A stretch of DNA of 64,000 bases from Massilia psychrophila (GTDB lineage: Bacteria; Pseudomonadota; Gammaproteobacteria; Burkholderiales; Burkholderiaceae_D), in assembly GCF_002760665.1 (NCBI RefSeq), contig NZ_PDOB01000001.1, positions 248,001 through 312,000 of the forward strand, read 5' to 3'. Position numbers and translations under genes: made by a program. The notes beneath the pieces are model-generated. The model had not been told where the DNA came from, ran no database searches, and saw nothing but the letters and a program-made list of their open reading frames with translations. Of the stretch, positions 1-8,294 are shown one piece after another (positions within the stretch are counted from its first letter, which is position 1; each line of letters opens with the position of its first letter).

Positions 1-1
1 C

Positions 2-517
2 GGCCGCGAGCAGCTGTACCAGGATGGCCAGGCGCCATCGAAGGACGAAGTGGCAGACCGGCTGGCGCGCTACTGGCGGCCGTATCACCGGCAGCTGCGC
101 GCCGAACTCGATCGCCTGCTGGCGCTGCACGGCCGCGTGGTGCTGTGGGACGCCCATTCGATTGCATCAACCGTGCCGCGGTTTTTCGATGGCCGCCTGC
201 CGGACCTGAACTTCGGCACTGCCGGCGGCGTTTCGTGCGCCGCATCCCTGGCCGACGTTGTGATCGCCCCGGCGCGGGCATCCGGGCGCTTTGGCATCGC
301 GCTCGATGGCCGCTTCAAGGGCGGCTACATCACCCGCCATTACGGCGCGCCGAGCGCCGGCGTGCATGCGATCCAGCTCGAAATGTGCCAGAACCTGTAT
401 ATGAACGAGAACGCGCCGTTCGCGTACCGGCCGGACCTCGCGGCCCAGGTCCAGCCCCTGCTGGGCCAGATGATCGGCGCCGCCGCCGGCTGGGTGCGTC
501 AGTGGACGCCAGCATGA
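2..517 (+). CDS. hutG: N-formylglutamate deformylase, 5'-truncated by window edge
   Basis: Hydrolyses N-formyl-L-glutamate to glutamate and formate, the last step of the five-step histidine degradation route. 171 C-terminal residues are visible; the reading frame is open to the window edge, so the true start lies outside (the GTG at 50 is internal). Recognised by the family segments WDAHSI, DLNFGT and GGYITRHYG and by the glutamate in the IQLEMCQNLYM segment that follows. It overlaps hutF by four bases (ATGA), so the two are probably translationally coupled. Having HutG with HutF means formimidoylglutamate is deiminated and then deformylated rather than cleaved in one step. Confidence 0.9.
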   Translation, partial: GREQLYQDGQAPSKDEVADRLARYWRPYHRQLRAELDRLLALHGRVVLWDAHSIASTVPRFFDGRLPDLNFGTAGGVSCAASLADVVIAPARASGRFGIALDGRFKGGYITRHYGAPSAGVHAIQLEMCQNLYMNENAPFAYRPDLAAQVQPLLGQMIGAAAGWVRQWTPA

Positions 518-1935
518 GCGCCAGTGTCAACCCGGGCGCGCTGTTCGCCCGCCACACGCTGCTGGCGCAAGGCTGGGCGGCCGACGTGCTGCTAGAGTGG
601 GACGGCGCAGGAAACCTGCTGGCGGTCACCCCTGGCGCGGCGGCGCCGCCCGGCGTGGAGCAGGCGCAGCTGGTCTTGCCCGGCATGGTCAACCTGCATT
701 CGCACGCCTTCCAGCGCGCGCTGGGCGGGCTGACCGAAACCGCCGGCGACAATCCACACAACCCACACAACCCACACAATCCACACAATCCGGACAGCTT
801 CTGGACCTGGCGCGACCTGATGTACCGCTTCGCGCGCAACATCACCCCCGGCCAGATCGAAGCGATCGCCACCCAGCTGTTTACCGAGTGCCTGCGCCAC
901 GGCTACACGGCGGTATGCGAATTCCATTACCTCCAGCGCGCACCGGGCGGCAGCGTGTATCCGCGCCCGGCCGAAACGGCCGAAAGGATCGTCGCCGCCG
1001 CGCGCGCGGCCGGCATCGGCCTGACCATGCTGCCGGTGCTGTACAGCCACGCCGGCTTCGGCGAGCAAGCGTTGAGGGGTGACCAGCAGCGCTTTCGCAG
1101 CGATCCGGCGCAGGTGCTTGGCATAGTCGACGCGCTCGAGGCCGAGCGCTGCGGCCAGCTCGAAGTCGGCGCTGCGCCGCATTCGCTGCGCGCCGCCACG
1201 ATCGCGCAAATCCGGGAACTGGCGCAGACGCTGCCGGCCGGCCGGCCGCTGCACATCCACATCGCCGAGCAAGAGGACGAGGTGCGCCAGTGCCTTGCGG
1301 CCACCGGCATGCGGCCGCTGCGCTACCTGGCCGAGCACGTTGCGTTGGATGAGCGCTGGTGCCTGGTGCACGCCACCCACATCGACGCCGATGAAGTTGA
1401 CCGCGTGGCCCGAAGCGGCGCGGTGGCCGGATTGTGTCCGAGCACCGAGGCGAATCTGGGCGATGGCCTCTATCCGCTGGCGCAGTTTATCGCCGCCGGC
1501 GGGCGCTTTGGCATCGGCAGCGACAGCCACGTATCGCAAAGCCCGGTCGAAGAGTTGCGCTGGCTCGAGTACGGCCAGCGCTTGCGGCACCAGCGCCGCA
1601 ACGTGGCGGTGTCGCCGAGCCAGCGCCGGGTCGGCGACTTCCTGTGGCAGGGCGCGCTTGCCGGCGGGGCGCAGGCGAGCGGGCGCAAGGTCGGCGTACT
1701 TGGCGCCGGCATGCGCGCCGACCTTCTCGTGCTCGACAGCGAACACCCGAACTTGGAAGGCGTCGCCGTCGATGACGTGCTCGGCGCCTTCATCTTCGCC
1801 GGCAACGACAACCTGGTGCGCGACGTGCTGGCGGGCGGGCGCTGGGTGGTGCGGGACGCTCGCCACGTCGACCAGGACGCCATTGCCCGGCGCTACAAAC
1901 AAACCCTCGTCGCACTGCGGGAGTATCGTTCATGA
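514..1935 (+). CDS. hutF: Formimidoylglutamate deiminase
   Basis: Zinc-dependent amidohydrolase that converts N-formimidoyl-L-glutamate to N-formyl-L-glutamate and ammonia, feeding HutG. The ATG at 514 overlaps the hutG stop and gives 473 residues, a normal length plus a small insertion. The metal-binding HSH is at residues 62-64, with later LHIHIAEQ and GIGSDSHVS motifs. Residues 80-93 read NPHNPHNPHNPHNP, encoded by a nine-base tandem repeat (751-795) just after the metal site; this is an unusual insertion between GGLTE and SFWTWR. The frame stays open further upstream, but that stretch lies over hutG and is not coding. Confidence 0.93.
   Translation: MSASVNPGALFARHTLLAQGWAADVLLEWDGAGNLLAVTPGAAAPPGVEQAQLVLPGMVNLHSHAFQRALGGLTETAGDNPHNPHNPHNPHNPDSFWTWRDLMYRFARNITPGQIEAIATQLFTECLRHGYTAVCEFHYLQRAPGGSVYPRPAETAERIVAAARAAGIGLTMLPVLYSHAGFGEQALRGDQQRFRSDPAQVLGIVDALEAERCGQLEVGAAPHSLRAATIAQIRELAQTLPAGRPLHIHIAEQEDEVRQCLAATGMRPLRYLAEHVALDERWCLVHATHIDADEVDRVARSGAVAGLCPSTEANLGDGLYPLAQFIAAGGRFGIGSDSHVSQSPVEELRWLEYGQRLRHQRRNVAVSPSQRRVGDFLWQGALAGGAQASGRKVGVLGAGMRADLLVLDSEHPNLEGVAVDDVLGAFIFAGNDNLVRDVLAGGRWVVRDARHVDQDAIARRYKQTLVALREYRS
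751..795 (+). repeat. Nine-base tandem repeat inside hutF
   Basis: Unit AAYCCACAC repeated four times, then a degenerate fifth copy AATCCGGAC. It encodes repeated Asn-Pro-His. The unit length is a multiple of three, so loss or gain of a copy would keep the reading frame. Confidence 0.95.
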
Positions 1936-2519
1936 CTATGCTGATTGCGTTTGCCGGCCTGCTTCCGGTGCCGTGGAAAAACGGCGGCGGCAGTACCACC
2001 GAGATCTTCGCCCTGCCGCCCGGGGCGCTGTTCCACGATTTCGACTGGCGCATCAGCCTGGCGACGATTTCACAGGATGGCCCGTTCTCGCTGTTCCCCG
2101 GCGTCGACCGTACGCTGGCGCTGGTCGAAGGACCCGGCCTGGTGCTCGACATCGACGACAGCCGCTTCATGCTCGACGAGATGGACGCCATCATCGAGTT
2201 CGCCGGCGAGTCGGCGGTCCGGGCCAGCCTCGACGGCGGCCCCACCATCGACTTCAACGTGATGAGCCGGCGCGCGGTATGCCATCACAAGTTAGGCCGC
2301 CGGCGCCTGGAGGGCTCCTCGGTGTTCGCGCCGCGGGGTGACCGTTCGGTGCTGTTCCTGGCCGAGGGCGAGTCGTTGTCGGTCAGCAGCGAACACGAGC
2401 GCGTCGGCCTGGTGCGCTTCGACGCCATCGTGTTCGACACCGAAACCGTGTGGACGCTCGAGACACAGGCGGCGACCGTGTTCATCGTCGATCTTTTCTA
2501 CCGCTCTCCCGCTGTATGA
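1932..2519 (+). CDS. hutD: HutD/Ves family protein
   Basis: 195-residue cupin-like protein of the HutD/Ves family, commonly found in hut operons and thought to buffer flux through histidine degradation; no enzyme activity is established for the family. The family hallmark [11 protein letters not shown] is near the N-terminus (about residues 14-24), followed by [17 protein letters not shown]. The ATG overlaps the hutF stop and the stop overlaps the hutI start, placing it inside a tightly coupled hutG-F-D-I operon. Confidence 0.88.
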   Translation: MTMLIAFAGLLPVPWKNGGGSTTEIFALPPGALFHDFDWRISLATISQDGPFSLFPGVDRTLALVEGPGLVLDIDDSRFMLDEMDAIIEFAGESAVRASLDGGPTIDFNVMSRRAVCHHKLGRRRLEGSSVFAPRGDRSVLFLAEGESLSVSSEHERVGLVRFDAIVFDTETVWTLETQAATVFIVDLFYRSPAV

Positions 2520-3751
2520 CCGGGGCAACGCTTTTCACCAACGTCCACCTGGCGACGGTGGCCGGTGACCTTGGTGATTGCAACGGCGAACTGCGCGACG
2601 GCGCGGTGCGCGTCGAGGGCGGCCGCATCGCCTGGATCGGGCCGCGCGCCAAGGCGCCGGGCAAGGACGCCGCCACCGTTGACTGTGGCGGCCACTGGAT
2701 GACGCCGGGACTGATCGACTGCCACACCCACATCGTCCACGCCGGCAACCGCAGCGACGAATTCGAAGCGCGCCTGAACGGCGCCACTTATGAAGACATT
2801 GCCCGCGCCGGCGGCGGCATTATGGCCACCGTGCGCGCCACCCGCGCTGCCAATGAAACCGAATTGCTGCGCCAGAGCCTGCCGCGCATCGCCTGCCTGC
2901 TGGCCGAAGGCGTGACCACGATCGAAATCAAATCCGGTTACGGCCTCGACCTGGCGACCGAAGCGAAAATGCTGCGCGTGGCGCGCCGCGCCGGCGTCAT
3001 TTTGCCGGTTGGCGTGGTCACCACCTTCCTTGGCGCGCACGCGCTGGCGCCGGAGTTTGCCGGCCGGCCGGACGACTACATCGACGCCGTGTGCACTCAG
3101 ATGCTGCCGCGGCTGGCGGCGCAAAACCTGGTCGACGCGGTCGACGCGTTTTGCGAGCATATCGGGTTTTCGAACGCCCAGACCGAGCGCGTGTTCGCTT
3201 GCGCGCGCGCGCTTGGCCTGCCGGTCAAGCTGCACGCCGAACAGCTGTCCGACCAGGGCGGCGCGCAGCTGGTGGCGCGTTATGGCGGCTTGTCGGCCGA
3301 CCACCTCGAGCATGTCAGCGAGGCGGGCATCCGTGCCATGGCTGGCGCCGGCACGGTTGCCGTGCTGCTGCCGGGGGCCTGGTATTTTTTGCGCGATACG
3401 CGCGTGCCGCCGGTGGCGCTGCTGCGCGCGCTCGGGGTGCCGATGGCGGTGGCGACCGACTGCAATCCCGGCTCCTCGCCTTTGATGTCGATCCTGCTGG
3501 CGATGAACATGGCCTGCACCTTGTGGCGGCTGACGCCGCGCGAGGCGCTGGCCGGCTGCACCGTCAACGCCGCCCGCGCGCTCGGACGTCAGGACAAGAT
3601 CGGCACGCTCGAAGTGGGAAAACGCGCCGATTTCGCACTGTGGGAGATCGACCGCCCGGCCGACCTGGCTTACGCGATGGGCTTTAATCCATGCCGCGGC
3701 GTGGTCAATGGCGGCGTACCGCGCGAGCCGGTGGTAAGCTGGCGCCCCTGA
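2516..3751 (+). CDS. hutI: Imidazolonepropionase
   Basis: Hydrolyses 4-imidazolone-5-propionate to N-formimidoyl-L-glutamate, the third step of histidine breakdown. 411 residues from the ATG at 2516, which overlaps the hutD stop by four bases; this is the normal family length. The metal-binding HTH is at residues 70-72 ([12 protein letters not shown]), followed by [13 protein letters not shown] and [10 protein letters not shown], all typical of HutI. hutH (histidase) and hutU (urocanase) are not in the window and may lie to its left. Confidence 0.95.
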   Translation: MTGATLFTNVHLATVAGDLGDCNGELRDGAVRVEGGRIAWIGPRAKAPGKDAATVDCGGHWMTPGLIDCHTHIVHAGNRSDEFEARLNGATYEDIARAGGGIMATVRATRAANETELLRQSLPRIACLLAEGVTTIEIKSGYGLDLATEAKMLRVARRAGVILPVGVVTTFLGAHALAPEFAGRPDDYIDAVCTQMLPRLAAQNLVDAVDAFCEHIGFSNAQTERVFACARALGLPVKLHAEQLSDQGGAQLVARYGGLSADHLEHVSEAGIRAMAGAGTVAVLLPGAWYFLRDTRVPPVALLRALGVPMAVATDCNPGSSPLMSILLAMNMACTLWRLTPREALAGCTVNAARALGRQDKIGTLEVGKRADFALWEIDRPADLAYAMGFNPCRGVVNGGVPREPVVSWRP

Positions 3752-3768
3752 TGGTTTCTGGAGAACGC

Positions 3769-5310
3769 GTGCGCACCAAAATTGACACGGCGGTTCGCCG
3801 GCTTGCAGTGTTCATCCCTGTGGTGTTCATTTTTATGAGCGGCGCGATGTTGGCGGCCGGCGCTGCGCAGGCCGACGCCAATAAGGTGCTGAAGGTCGGC
3901 TCGAAACGCTTCACCGAATCGTACATCCTCGGCGAGGTGCTGACCCAGAGCGCCGCACAACACGGCAAGGCCGAGCACCGCCAGGGCCTGGGCAACACCG
4001 CCATTGTGCTGGCCGCGCTGCAGGGCGGCAGCATCGACGTCTATCCGGAATACCTCGGCACCATCGACCTTGAAATCCTCAAAAACGAGAAGCCGACGAC
4101 GCTGGCCGAGATGCGCGTCGCGCTGGCAAAAATCGGCCTCGGTGTCGGTGTGCCGCTTGGCTTTAACAATACCTACGCGCTGGCGATGCGCGCCGACAGT
4201 GGCAGCTTCGCGACGATGTCGGACCTGACGTCTCGCCCCGAACTGAGGTTGGGCCTGTCGCACGAATTCATTGGCCGCGCCGACGGCTGGCCGGGACTGG
4301 CCAAGCGCTACGGCTTGCCGCAGCAGCCGCGCGGGCTCGATCACGGCGTCGCTTACGAGGCGCTGGCGCAGCGTCAGGTCGACCTGATCGACATCTATTC
4401 GACCGACGCCAAGATCGGCCAGTACGGCTTGCGCCTGTTGGACGACGATTTGCATTATTTTCCGCGCTACGACGCGGTGCTGCTATACCGGCTCGACGCG
4501 CCGCGCCGCTTTCCCGCCGCCTGGCACGCGATCGAACAGCTGGAGGGCCGGATTTCGGCCGAGGCGATGATCGCAATGAATGGGGCGGCCGAACTGCAGG
4601 GCCGGAGCTTCGCCTTGGTTGCCGCCAACTGGCTGGCCGGCGTGACAGCGACACCGAGTGCGACGGCGGCAAAAGAAGGCGGCACTCTGGCAGCGAAGCT
4701 GTTCGACCCGAGCCTGTGGAAACTCACGCGCGAGCATGTCACGCTGGTGCTGTTCTCGGTGGTGCTGGCCTGCCTGGCAGGGATTCCGCTTGGCGTGCTG
4801 GCGGCGTTGGCGCCGCGCCTGCGTCACCCGGTGCTGGCGCTGGCCGGGGTGCTGCAGACGGTGCCGTCGCTGGCCCTGCTGGCGATGCTCATAGCGTTCA
4901 CGGGGAAGATCGGCACGGTGCCGGCGCTGGTGGCGCTGTTCGTGTACGCGCTGCTGCCGATCGTGCGCAACACCTGCACCGGCATCCAGCAAGTGCCGCC
5001 GGGCCTGCGCATGGCGGCGCTGGCGCTCGGGCTGAACCGGCGCAGCCGCCTGCTGCACGTCGACCTGCCGCTGGCGCTGCCGGTGATCCTGGCCGGCGTC
5101 AAGACGGCGGCAGTGATGAGCGTGGGCACCGCCACCATCGCGGCCTTCATCGGCGCCGGCGGTTACGGCGAACGGATCACCATCGGCCTGGCGCTCAATG
5201 ACAATGACATGCTGCTGGCCGGAGCGATCCCGGCGGCCGTGTTGGCGCTGCTGACGCAAGGCGTGTTCGAGGTGCTTGAATGGCTGCTCGGCAGGCGCGG
5301 GCGAGGCTAG
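3769..5310 (+). CDS. ProU/OpuB-type ABC transporter, substrate-binding protein fused to permease
   Basis: 513 residues from the GTG at 3769, which has GGAG five bases upstream; an ATG at 3751 that overlaps the hutI stop is the alternative start. Order: signal peptide (about 1-35), an OpuAC-type periplasmic binding domain beginning KVGSKRFTESYILGEVL, then from about residue 310 a BPD-type permease with several membrane segments and an EAA loop (ALGLNRRSRLLHVDLPLALP). The family imports quaternary amines, and the related HutXWV systems import histidine. Position directly behind hutI suggests histidine or a derivative, but this is inference. No ATPase gene is adjacent. Confidence 0.8.
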   Translation: MRTKIDTAVRRLAVFIPVVFIFMSGAMLAAGAAQADANKVLKVGSKRFTESYILGEVLTQSAAQHGKAEHRQGLGNTAIVLAALQGGSIDVYPEYLGTIDLEILKNEKPTTLAEMRVALAKIGLGVGVPLGFNNTYALAMRADSGSFATMSDLTSRPELRLGLSHEFIGRADGWPGLAKRYGLPQQPRGLDHGVAYEALAQRQVDLIDIYSTDAKIGQYGLRLLDDDLHYFPRYDAVLLYRLDAPRRFPAAWHAIEQLEGRISAEAMIAMNGAAELQGRSFALVAANWLAGVTATPSATAAKEGGTLAAKLFDPSLWKLTREHVTLVLFSVVLACLAGIPLGVLAALAPRLRHPVLALAGVLQTVPSLALLAMLIAFTGKIGTVPALVALFVYALLPIVRNTCTGIQQVPPGLRMAALALGLNRRSRLLHVDLPLALPVILAGVKTAAVMSVGTATIAAFIGAGGYGERITIGLALNDNDMLLAGAIPAAVLALLTQGVFEVLEWLLGRRGRG

Positions 5311-5327
5311 ACTGTTGTGGCCGTCTA

Positions 5328-5356
5328 TTGACAAAAATCAACCTGAAACTTTTCAT
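5328..5356 (+). promoter_or_regulatory. Sigma-70-type promoter in the gap after the hut operon
   Basis: Perfect -35 TTGACA at 5328-5333, 17-base spacer, -10 TTTCAT at 5351-5356 (4 of 6 matches). Predicted transcription start near 5363. No open reading frame follows before the terminator at 5440-5472. Confidence 0.55.
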
Positions 5357-5362
5357 CTGGGT

Positions 5363-5472
5363 AATTATTGAAGCATTGGTTTCACAGATGCGTTCGATAC
5401 GTAATTCCAGTCTCCCCTCCCATCCCCAGCGAATGGGTTAGCCCACGGTGGTTTTCAGCCGTGGGCTTTTTT
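5363..5472 (+). ncRNA. Candidate small RNA of about 110 bases with C-rich loop
   Basis: Free-standing transcription unit: promoter at 5328-5356, intrinsic terminator at 5440-5472, no coding potential between. The centre (5411-5427) is a cytosine-rich run (CTCCCCTCCCATCCCC). A 5-bp stem, CCCAT (5419-5423) with ATGGG (5433-5437), would present CCCC in its loop. C-rich loops of this kind pair with Shine-Dalgarno sequences in known regulatory RNAs. Alternatively the unit is only a leader or terminator remnant. I cannot assign it to a known RNA family. Confidence 0.4.
5440..5472 (+). terminator. Rho-independent terminator
   Basis: Nine-base stem AGCCCACGG / CCGTGGGCT with a ten-base loop, followed by a run of six T. 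It would end the putative small RNA and readthrough from the hut operon. Confidence 0.85.
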
Positions 5473-5488
5473 ATGATTCTTTACAAAA

Positions 5489-6001
5489 TTACCCGCGCTT
5501 GCCGCTGGCCAGTTCCGTCAGCGCGTCGCCGGCGACGCGGCAGATGCGCCATTCCGGCATGACGTCGGCGCCGACGCCCTTGTAGAACTGGATCGCCGGC
5601 TCGTTCCAGTCCAGCACCGACCATTCGAAACGGCCGCAGCCGCGCTCGAGGGCGAGCTGGGCCAGCTTGACCAGCATCTGGCGCCCGAACCCTTTGCCGC
5701 GCTGTGCCTGCTTGACGTACAGGTCTTCCAGGTACAGGCCTTTGCGCGTGAGGAAAGTCGAAAAATTGTGGAAGAACAGGGCGAAAGTGACGACCTCACC
5801 TGCCTCGACACCGACGATCGCCTCGCACGATGGATGCTGACCGAACAGGCCCTCGTGCAGCAGCGCTTCGGTGGCGATCACCAGGTGTTCGAGCTTTTCG
5901 AACACGGCCAGTTCGACAATCATGGCGTGGATGTGGGCAACGTCGGCAGGGTTGGCGGGGCGAATCGCAAATGGGGTAACAGCGGCGGTGGAAAAAATCA
6001 T
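5489..6001 (-). CDS. GNAT N-acetyltransferase, diamine acetyltransferase-like
   Basis: 170 residues from the ATG at 6001. The acetyl-CoA binding region LYLEDLYVKQAQRGKGFGR and the C-terminal WNEPAIQFYKGVGA closely resemble spermidine/spermine acetyltransferases (SSAT type), so a polyamine or a thialysine-like amine is the likely substrate; this is inferred from motif likeness only. The start codon overlaps the stop of the upstream EamA transporter gene by four bases (ATGA), so the two form an operon. Confidence 0.8.
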   Translation of the reverse strand: MIFSTAAVTPFAIRPANPADVAHIHAMIVELAVFEKLEHLVIATEALLHEGLFGQHPSCEAIVGVEAGEVVTFALFFHNFSTFLTRKGLYLEDLYVKQAQRGKGFGRQMLVKLAQLALERGCGRFEWSVLDWNEPAIQFYKGVGADVMPEWRICRVAGDALTELASGKRG

Positions 6002-6948
6002 GGAGTCTCGAATACGGGGGTTGGTTGGATGCGCGCGGTTGGGCTTGACACCGTGCGCGGCGCCGGCGCGCGCACGGCCCAGGCCACGCTGGACAGGCAC
6101 ACTACCATGCCAAGCCACTCGAGCGCGCCGGGGCGGTAGTGTTCGAGCTGGATCGACAGCAGCACCGAGATCACCGGCGTGACGACGCCGACGTACACCG
6201 CTTTTTGCGAGCCGATCCGGTTAATCAACGTGAAGTAGGCGTTAAAAGCGATCACCGAGCCGAAAATCGACAGGTAGAGCAGGCTCATCCAGTAGTGCGG
6301 CTGGGTCGGCAGCACCAGGCGCTCGCCGGAGAGGGCGACCCATACCAGCACCAGCGCGGTGCCCCAAAACATCGACCAGGCCATCGTCAGCAGCAAATTG
6401 GGGCACTGTTCTCGCACCTTGCCGACGATCACGTTGCCAGCCGAACTGGCGATCGTTGCCACCAGCGCCAGGCCAAGGCCGAGCAAAAAATGACCGCTGC
6501 CGCCTTTCACAATCTCTTGCCAGGCCGTGCCGATCGAGCGCGAAAACAGCAGGCCGACGCCGCCCATCGCGACCGCGCCGGCCGACCAGGTGCGCCAGCC
6601 GATCGCGCTGCCGAACAGGATGCGGCTGCAGATCGGCGTCCAGAACACCATCAGCGCGAACAACACCGCGACCAGCGCCGAGACCAGGTACTGCTCTGCG
6701 TTGTAGGTGCACAGGTACGACAGGCAGAAGGTCAAAAAGCCCTGCAGCATCAGCCAGCGCTGGGTGCGCCATGGCAGGCGCAGGCGGTCGCCGCGCAGCA
6801 GGCACCAGGCAAACAGGGTGGCGCAAGCGATGCCGAAGCGGTAGGCGACCGAGACTGCCGGCGCGACTTCGCCCAACTGCAGGGTGATCGCCCAAAAGGT
6901 CGAGCCCCAGATCAGCGAGGCGATGGCAAACAGGAGAGGTGAGGACAT
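5998..6948 (-). CDS. EamA/DMT-family transporter
   Basis: 316 residues from the ATG at 6948 (MSSPLLFAIASLIWGSTFW); a start 13 codons earlier is possible. About ten hydrophobic segments in two EamA repeats, typical of drug/metabolite exporters. Substrate unknown. Translationally coupled to the downstream SSAT-like acetyltransferase, which hints that both act on the same amine compound, though no direct evidence exists. Confidence 0.82.
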   Translation of the reverse strand: MSSPLLFAIASLIWGSTFWAITLQLGEVAPAVSVAYRFGIACATLFAWCLLRGDRLRLPWRTQRWLMLQGFLTFCLSYLCTYNAEQYLVSALVAVLFALMVFWTPICSRILFGSAIGWRTWSAGAVAMGGVGLLFSRSIGTAWQEIVKGGSGHFLLGLGLALVATIASSAGNVIVGKVREQCPNLLLTMAWSMFWGTALVLVWVALSGERLVLPTQPHYWMSLLYLSIFGSVIAFNAYFTLINRIGSQKAVYVGVVTPVISVLLSIQLEHYRPGALEWLGMVVCLSSVAWAVRAPAPRTVSSPTARIQPTPVFETP

Positions 6949-7104
6949 CGCGAAAGTATACGAGCTTTCGAAGTTTCTTGTTGGCATTACTATAAAAACG
7001 ACAGTTATCGTTATCCAGTTTGAGCTGCGACAAACCGGTTGCCAACGATTTTTTGCGTCGCGCAGCCATCGGTATCATGGCTAAACCGTGCAAAAGGCCA
7101 GCTC

Positions 7105-7230
7105 ATGAAACCGTCACTCAGCCTCAAAATCCTTATCCTGCTCGGTTATGTCGCGCTATGCACGATGCTCGTGCTGCTCAATTGGCAGGGCGACGCGCCG
7201 GCCGTCCTCGATTACCAGGGTTACAGGTAA
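7105..7230 (+). CDS. Small single-pass membrane protein
   Basis: 41 residues starting MKPSLSLKILILLGYV, with one hydrophobic segment at about residues 6-25 and a short polar tail ending QGYR. An AAAAGG stretch about seven bases before the ATG could serve as ribosome binding site. I recognise no family. It lies between the EamA promoter region and the convergent Mpo1-like gene. Supported by start context and protein character only. Confidence 0.4.
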   Translation: MKPSLSLKILILLGYVALCTMLVLLNWQGDAPAVLDYQGYR

Positions 7231-7244
7231 GCGGGCGGCCGCGT

Positions 7245-7703
7245 TCAGTACGCGACGTTCAGGCGCCGGAACAAAAAGCTCAGCACGAACAGCGGTCCGA
7301 TCAGCAGGTAGCGCAGGTCGTCGAAGAACGATGGCTTCTTGCCCTCGATCTTGTGGCCGATCAACTGGCCGATCCAGGCCAGCACGAAAATGGCGATCGA
7401 CAGCGGCAGCACGGTCGCCGGCGGCAGCGCCCGCAGCAAGGCGAGCATCAGCAGCGTCATGACCAGCATCCCCACCGCGAACGGGCGCGAGAGGTGAAAG
7501 TAGTACCACAGCGCTGCCAGGCTGACCGCCACCGCGGCCAGTGGATGAACCCACCAGACGATCCCCAGCAAGGTGAACACGATCACCGGCACGCAGACGA
7601 AATGAATCAGTTCGTTGGTGTGGTTGCGGTGACTTTCGCCGTATTTCGCCAGCAAGGTGTCGATATTGCGCGCCTCTACCCGCGTTTTCGCCGTTTGTTG
7701 CAT
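7245..7703 (-). CDS. Mpo1-like / DUF962 family membrane protein
   Basis: 152 residues. The N-terminal YGESHRNHTNELIHFVCVP and the C-terminal IGHKIEGKKPSFFDDLRYLLIGP are hallmarks of the DUF962/Mpo1 family; about four membrane segments lie between. Yeast Mpo1 is an iron-dependent dioxygenase acting on 2-hydroxy fatty acids, and the conserved histidines of that activity are present; function in bacteria is not established. Good Shine-Dalgarno (GGAGAG) six bases before the start. Confidence 0.85.
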   Translation of the reverse strand: MQQTAKTRVEARNIDTLLAKYGESHRNHTNELIHFVCVPVIVFTLLGIVWWVHPLAAVAVSLAALWYYFHLSRPFAVGMLVMTLLMLALLRALPPATVLPLSIAIFVLAWIGQLIGHKIEGKKPSFFDDLRYLLIGPLFVLSFLFRRLNVAY

Positions 7704-7723
7704 GCGATGCTCTCCGTTGGCTT

Positions 7724-7766
7724 TTTATAAATGCCTGCACAGTCTACACTCGGATAGAATCGCCGC
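7724..7766. promoter_or_regulatory. Overlapping divergent promoter elements
   Basis: The 63-base gap between the Mpo1-like gene and the DNA glycosylase holds a TATAAA -10 on the minus strand (7724-7729) and a TAGAAT -10 on the plus strand (7755-7760). The latter ends six bases before the glycosylase ATG, which would give a leaderless mRNA. -35 boxes are poor on both sides. Confidence 0.35.
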
Positions 7767-8294
7767 ATGATTAAACCTGCCTCGCCCACCCCCGGTCTGA
7801 CCGGTTTGGCACCGGTGGTCGCCGCCAACACGCGCATCCTGATCCTCGGCAGTTTCCCGGGCGCCGCCTCGCTCGCCGCGCAACAGTATTATGCGCATCC
7901 GCGTAACCAGCTGTGGCCGATGCTGTCCGTGCTCACTGGCGAGGACCTGGCCAGGCTGCCCTATGCCGAACGCTTGCCGCGATTATTGGCGCACGGTGTC
8001 GGCCTGTGGGATGTCCTCGGTGCCTGCGAACGCGAAGGCAGTCTCGACTCGAGCATCCGCAAGCCTGCCGCCAACGACTTCGCGCGTTTGCGCACCCTGT
8101 GCCCGGCGCTGGAAATGGTCGGCTTCAACGGCCAGACCTCAGGCAAGTTTGCGATGCAATTCGCCGCCGCCGGCTACCGGACCGTCGTGCTGCCCTCTAC
8201 TTCGCCGGCGCATGCAGCGCTGTCGTTCGATCGCAAACTGGAGAGCTGGTGGCAGCTGTTGGCGCTCGATGAGGATGCTCGCATTGTTTTTTAG
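7767..8294 (+). CDS. DNA-deoxyinosine glycosylase (uracil-DNA glycosylase superfamily, family 6 type)
   Basis: 175 residues. Motif 1 reads GSFPG at residues 28-32, followed by YYAHPRNQLWP (41-51), the HPRN signature of the hypoxanthine-DNA glycosylase (HDG) branch, and the late STSPAHA motif. The enzyme removes deaminated bases, chiefly hypoxanthine, in base-excision repair. Its 3' end overlaps the convergent GNAT gene by four bases. The ATG follows a TAGAAT box so closely that the transcript may lack a leader. Confidence 0.85.
   Translation: MIKPASPTPGLTGLAPVVAANTRILILGSFPGAASLAAQQYYAHPRNQLWPMLSVLTGEDLARLPYAERLPRLLAHGVGLWDVLGACEREGSLDSSIRKPAANDFARLRTLCPALEMVGFNGQTSGKFAMQFAAAGYRTVVLPSTSPAHAALSFDRKLESWWQLLALDEDARIVF

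Noticed and set aside
751-795. CRISPR-like array
   Set aside because: The repeats are contiguous nonamers without spacers, and no cas genes are present; the same holds for the other tandem repeats.
592-1902. 436-codon minus-strand frame opposite hutF
   Set aside because: Antisense shadow of a confident gene; composition biased, no recognisable motif.
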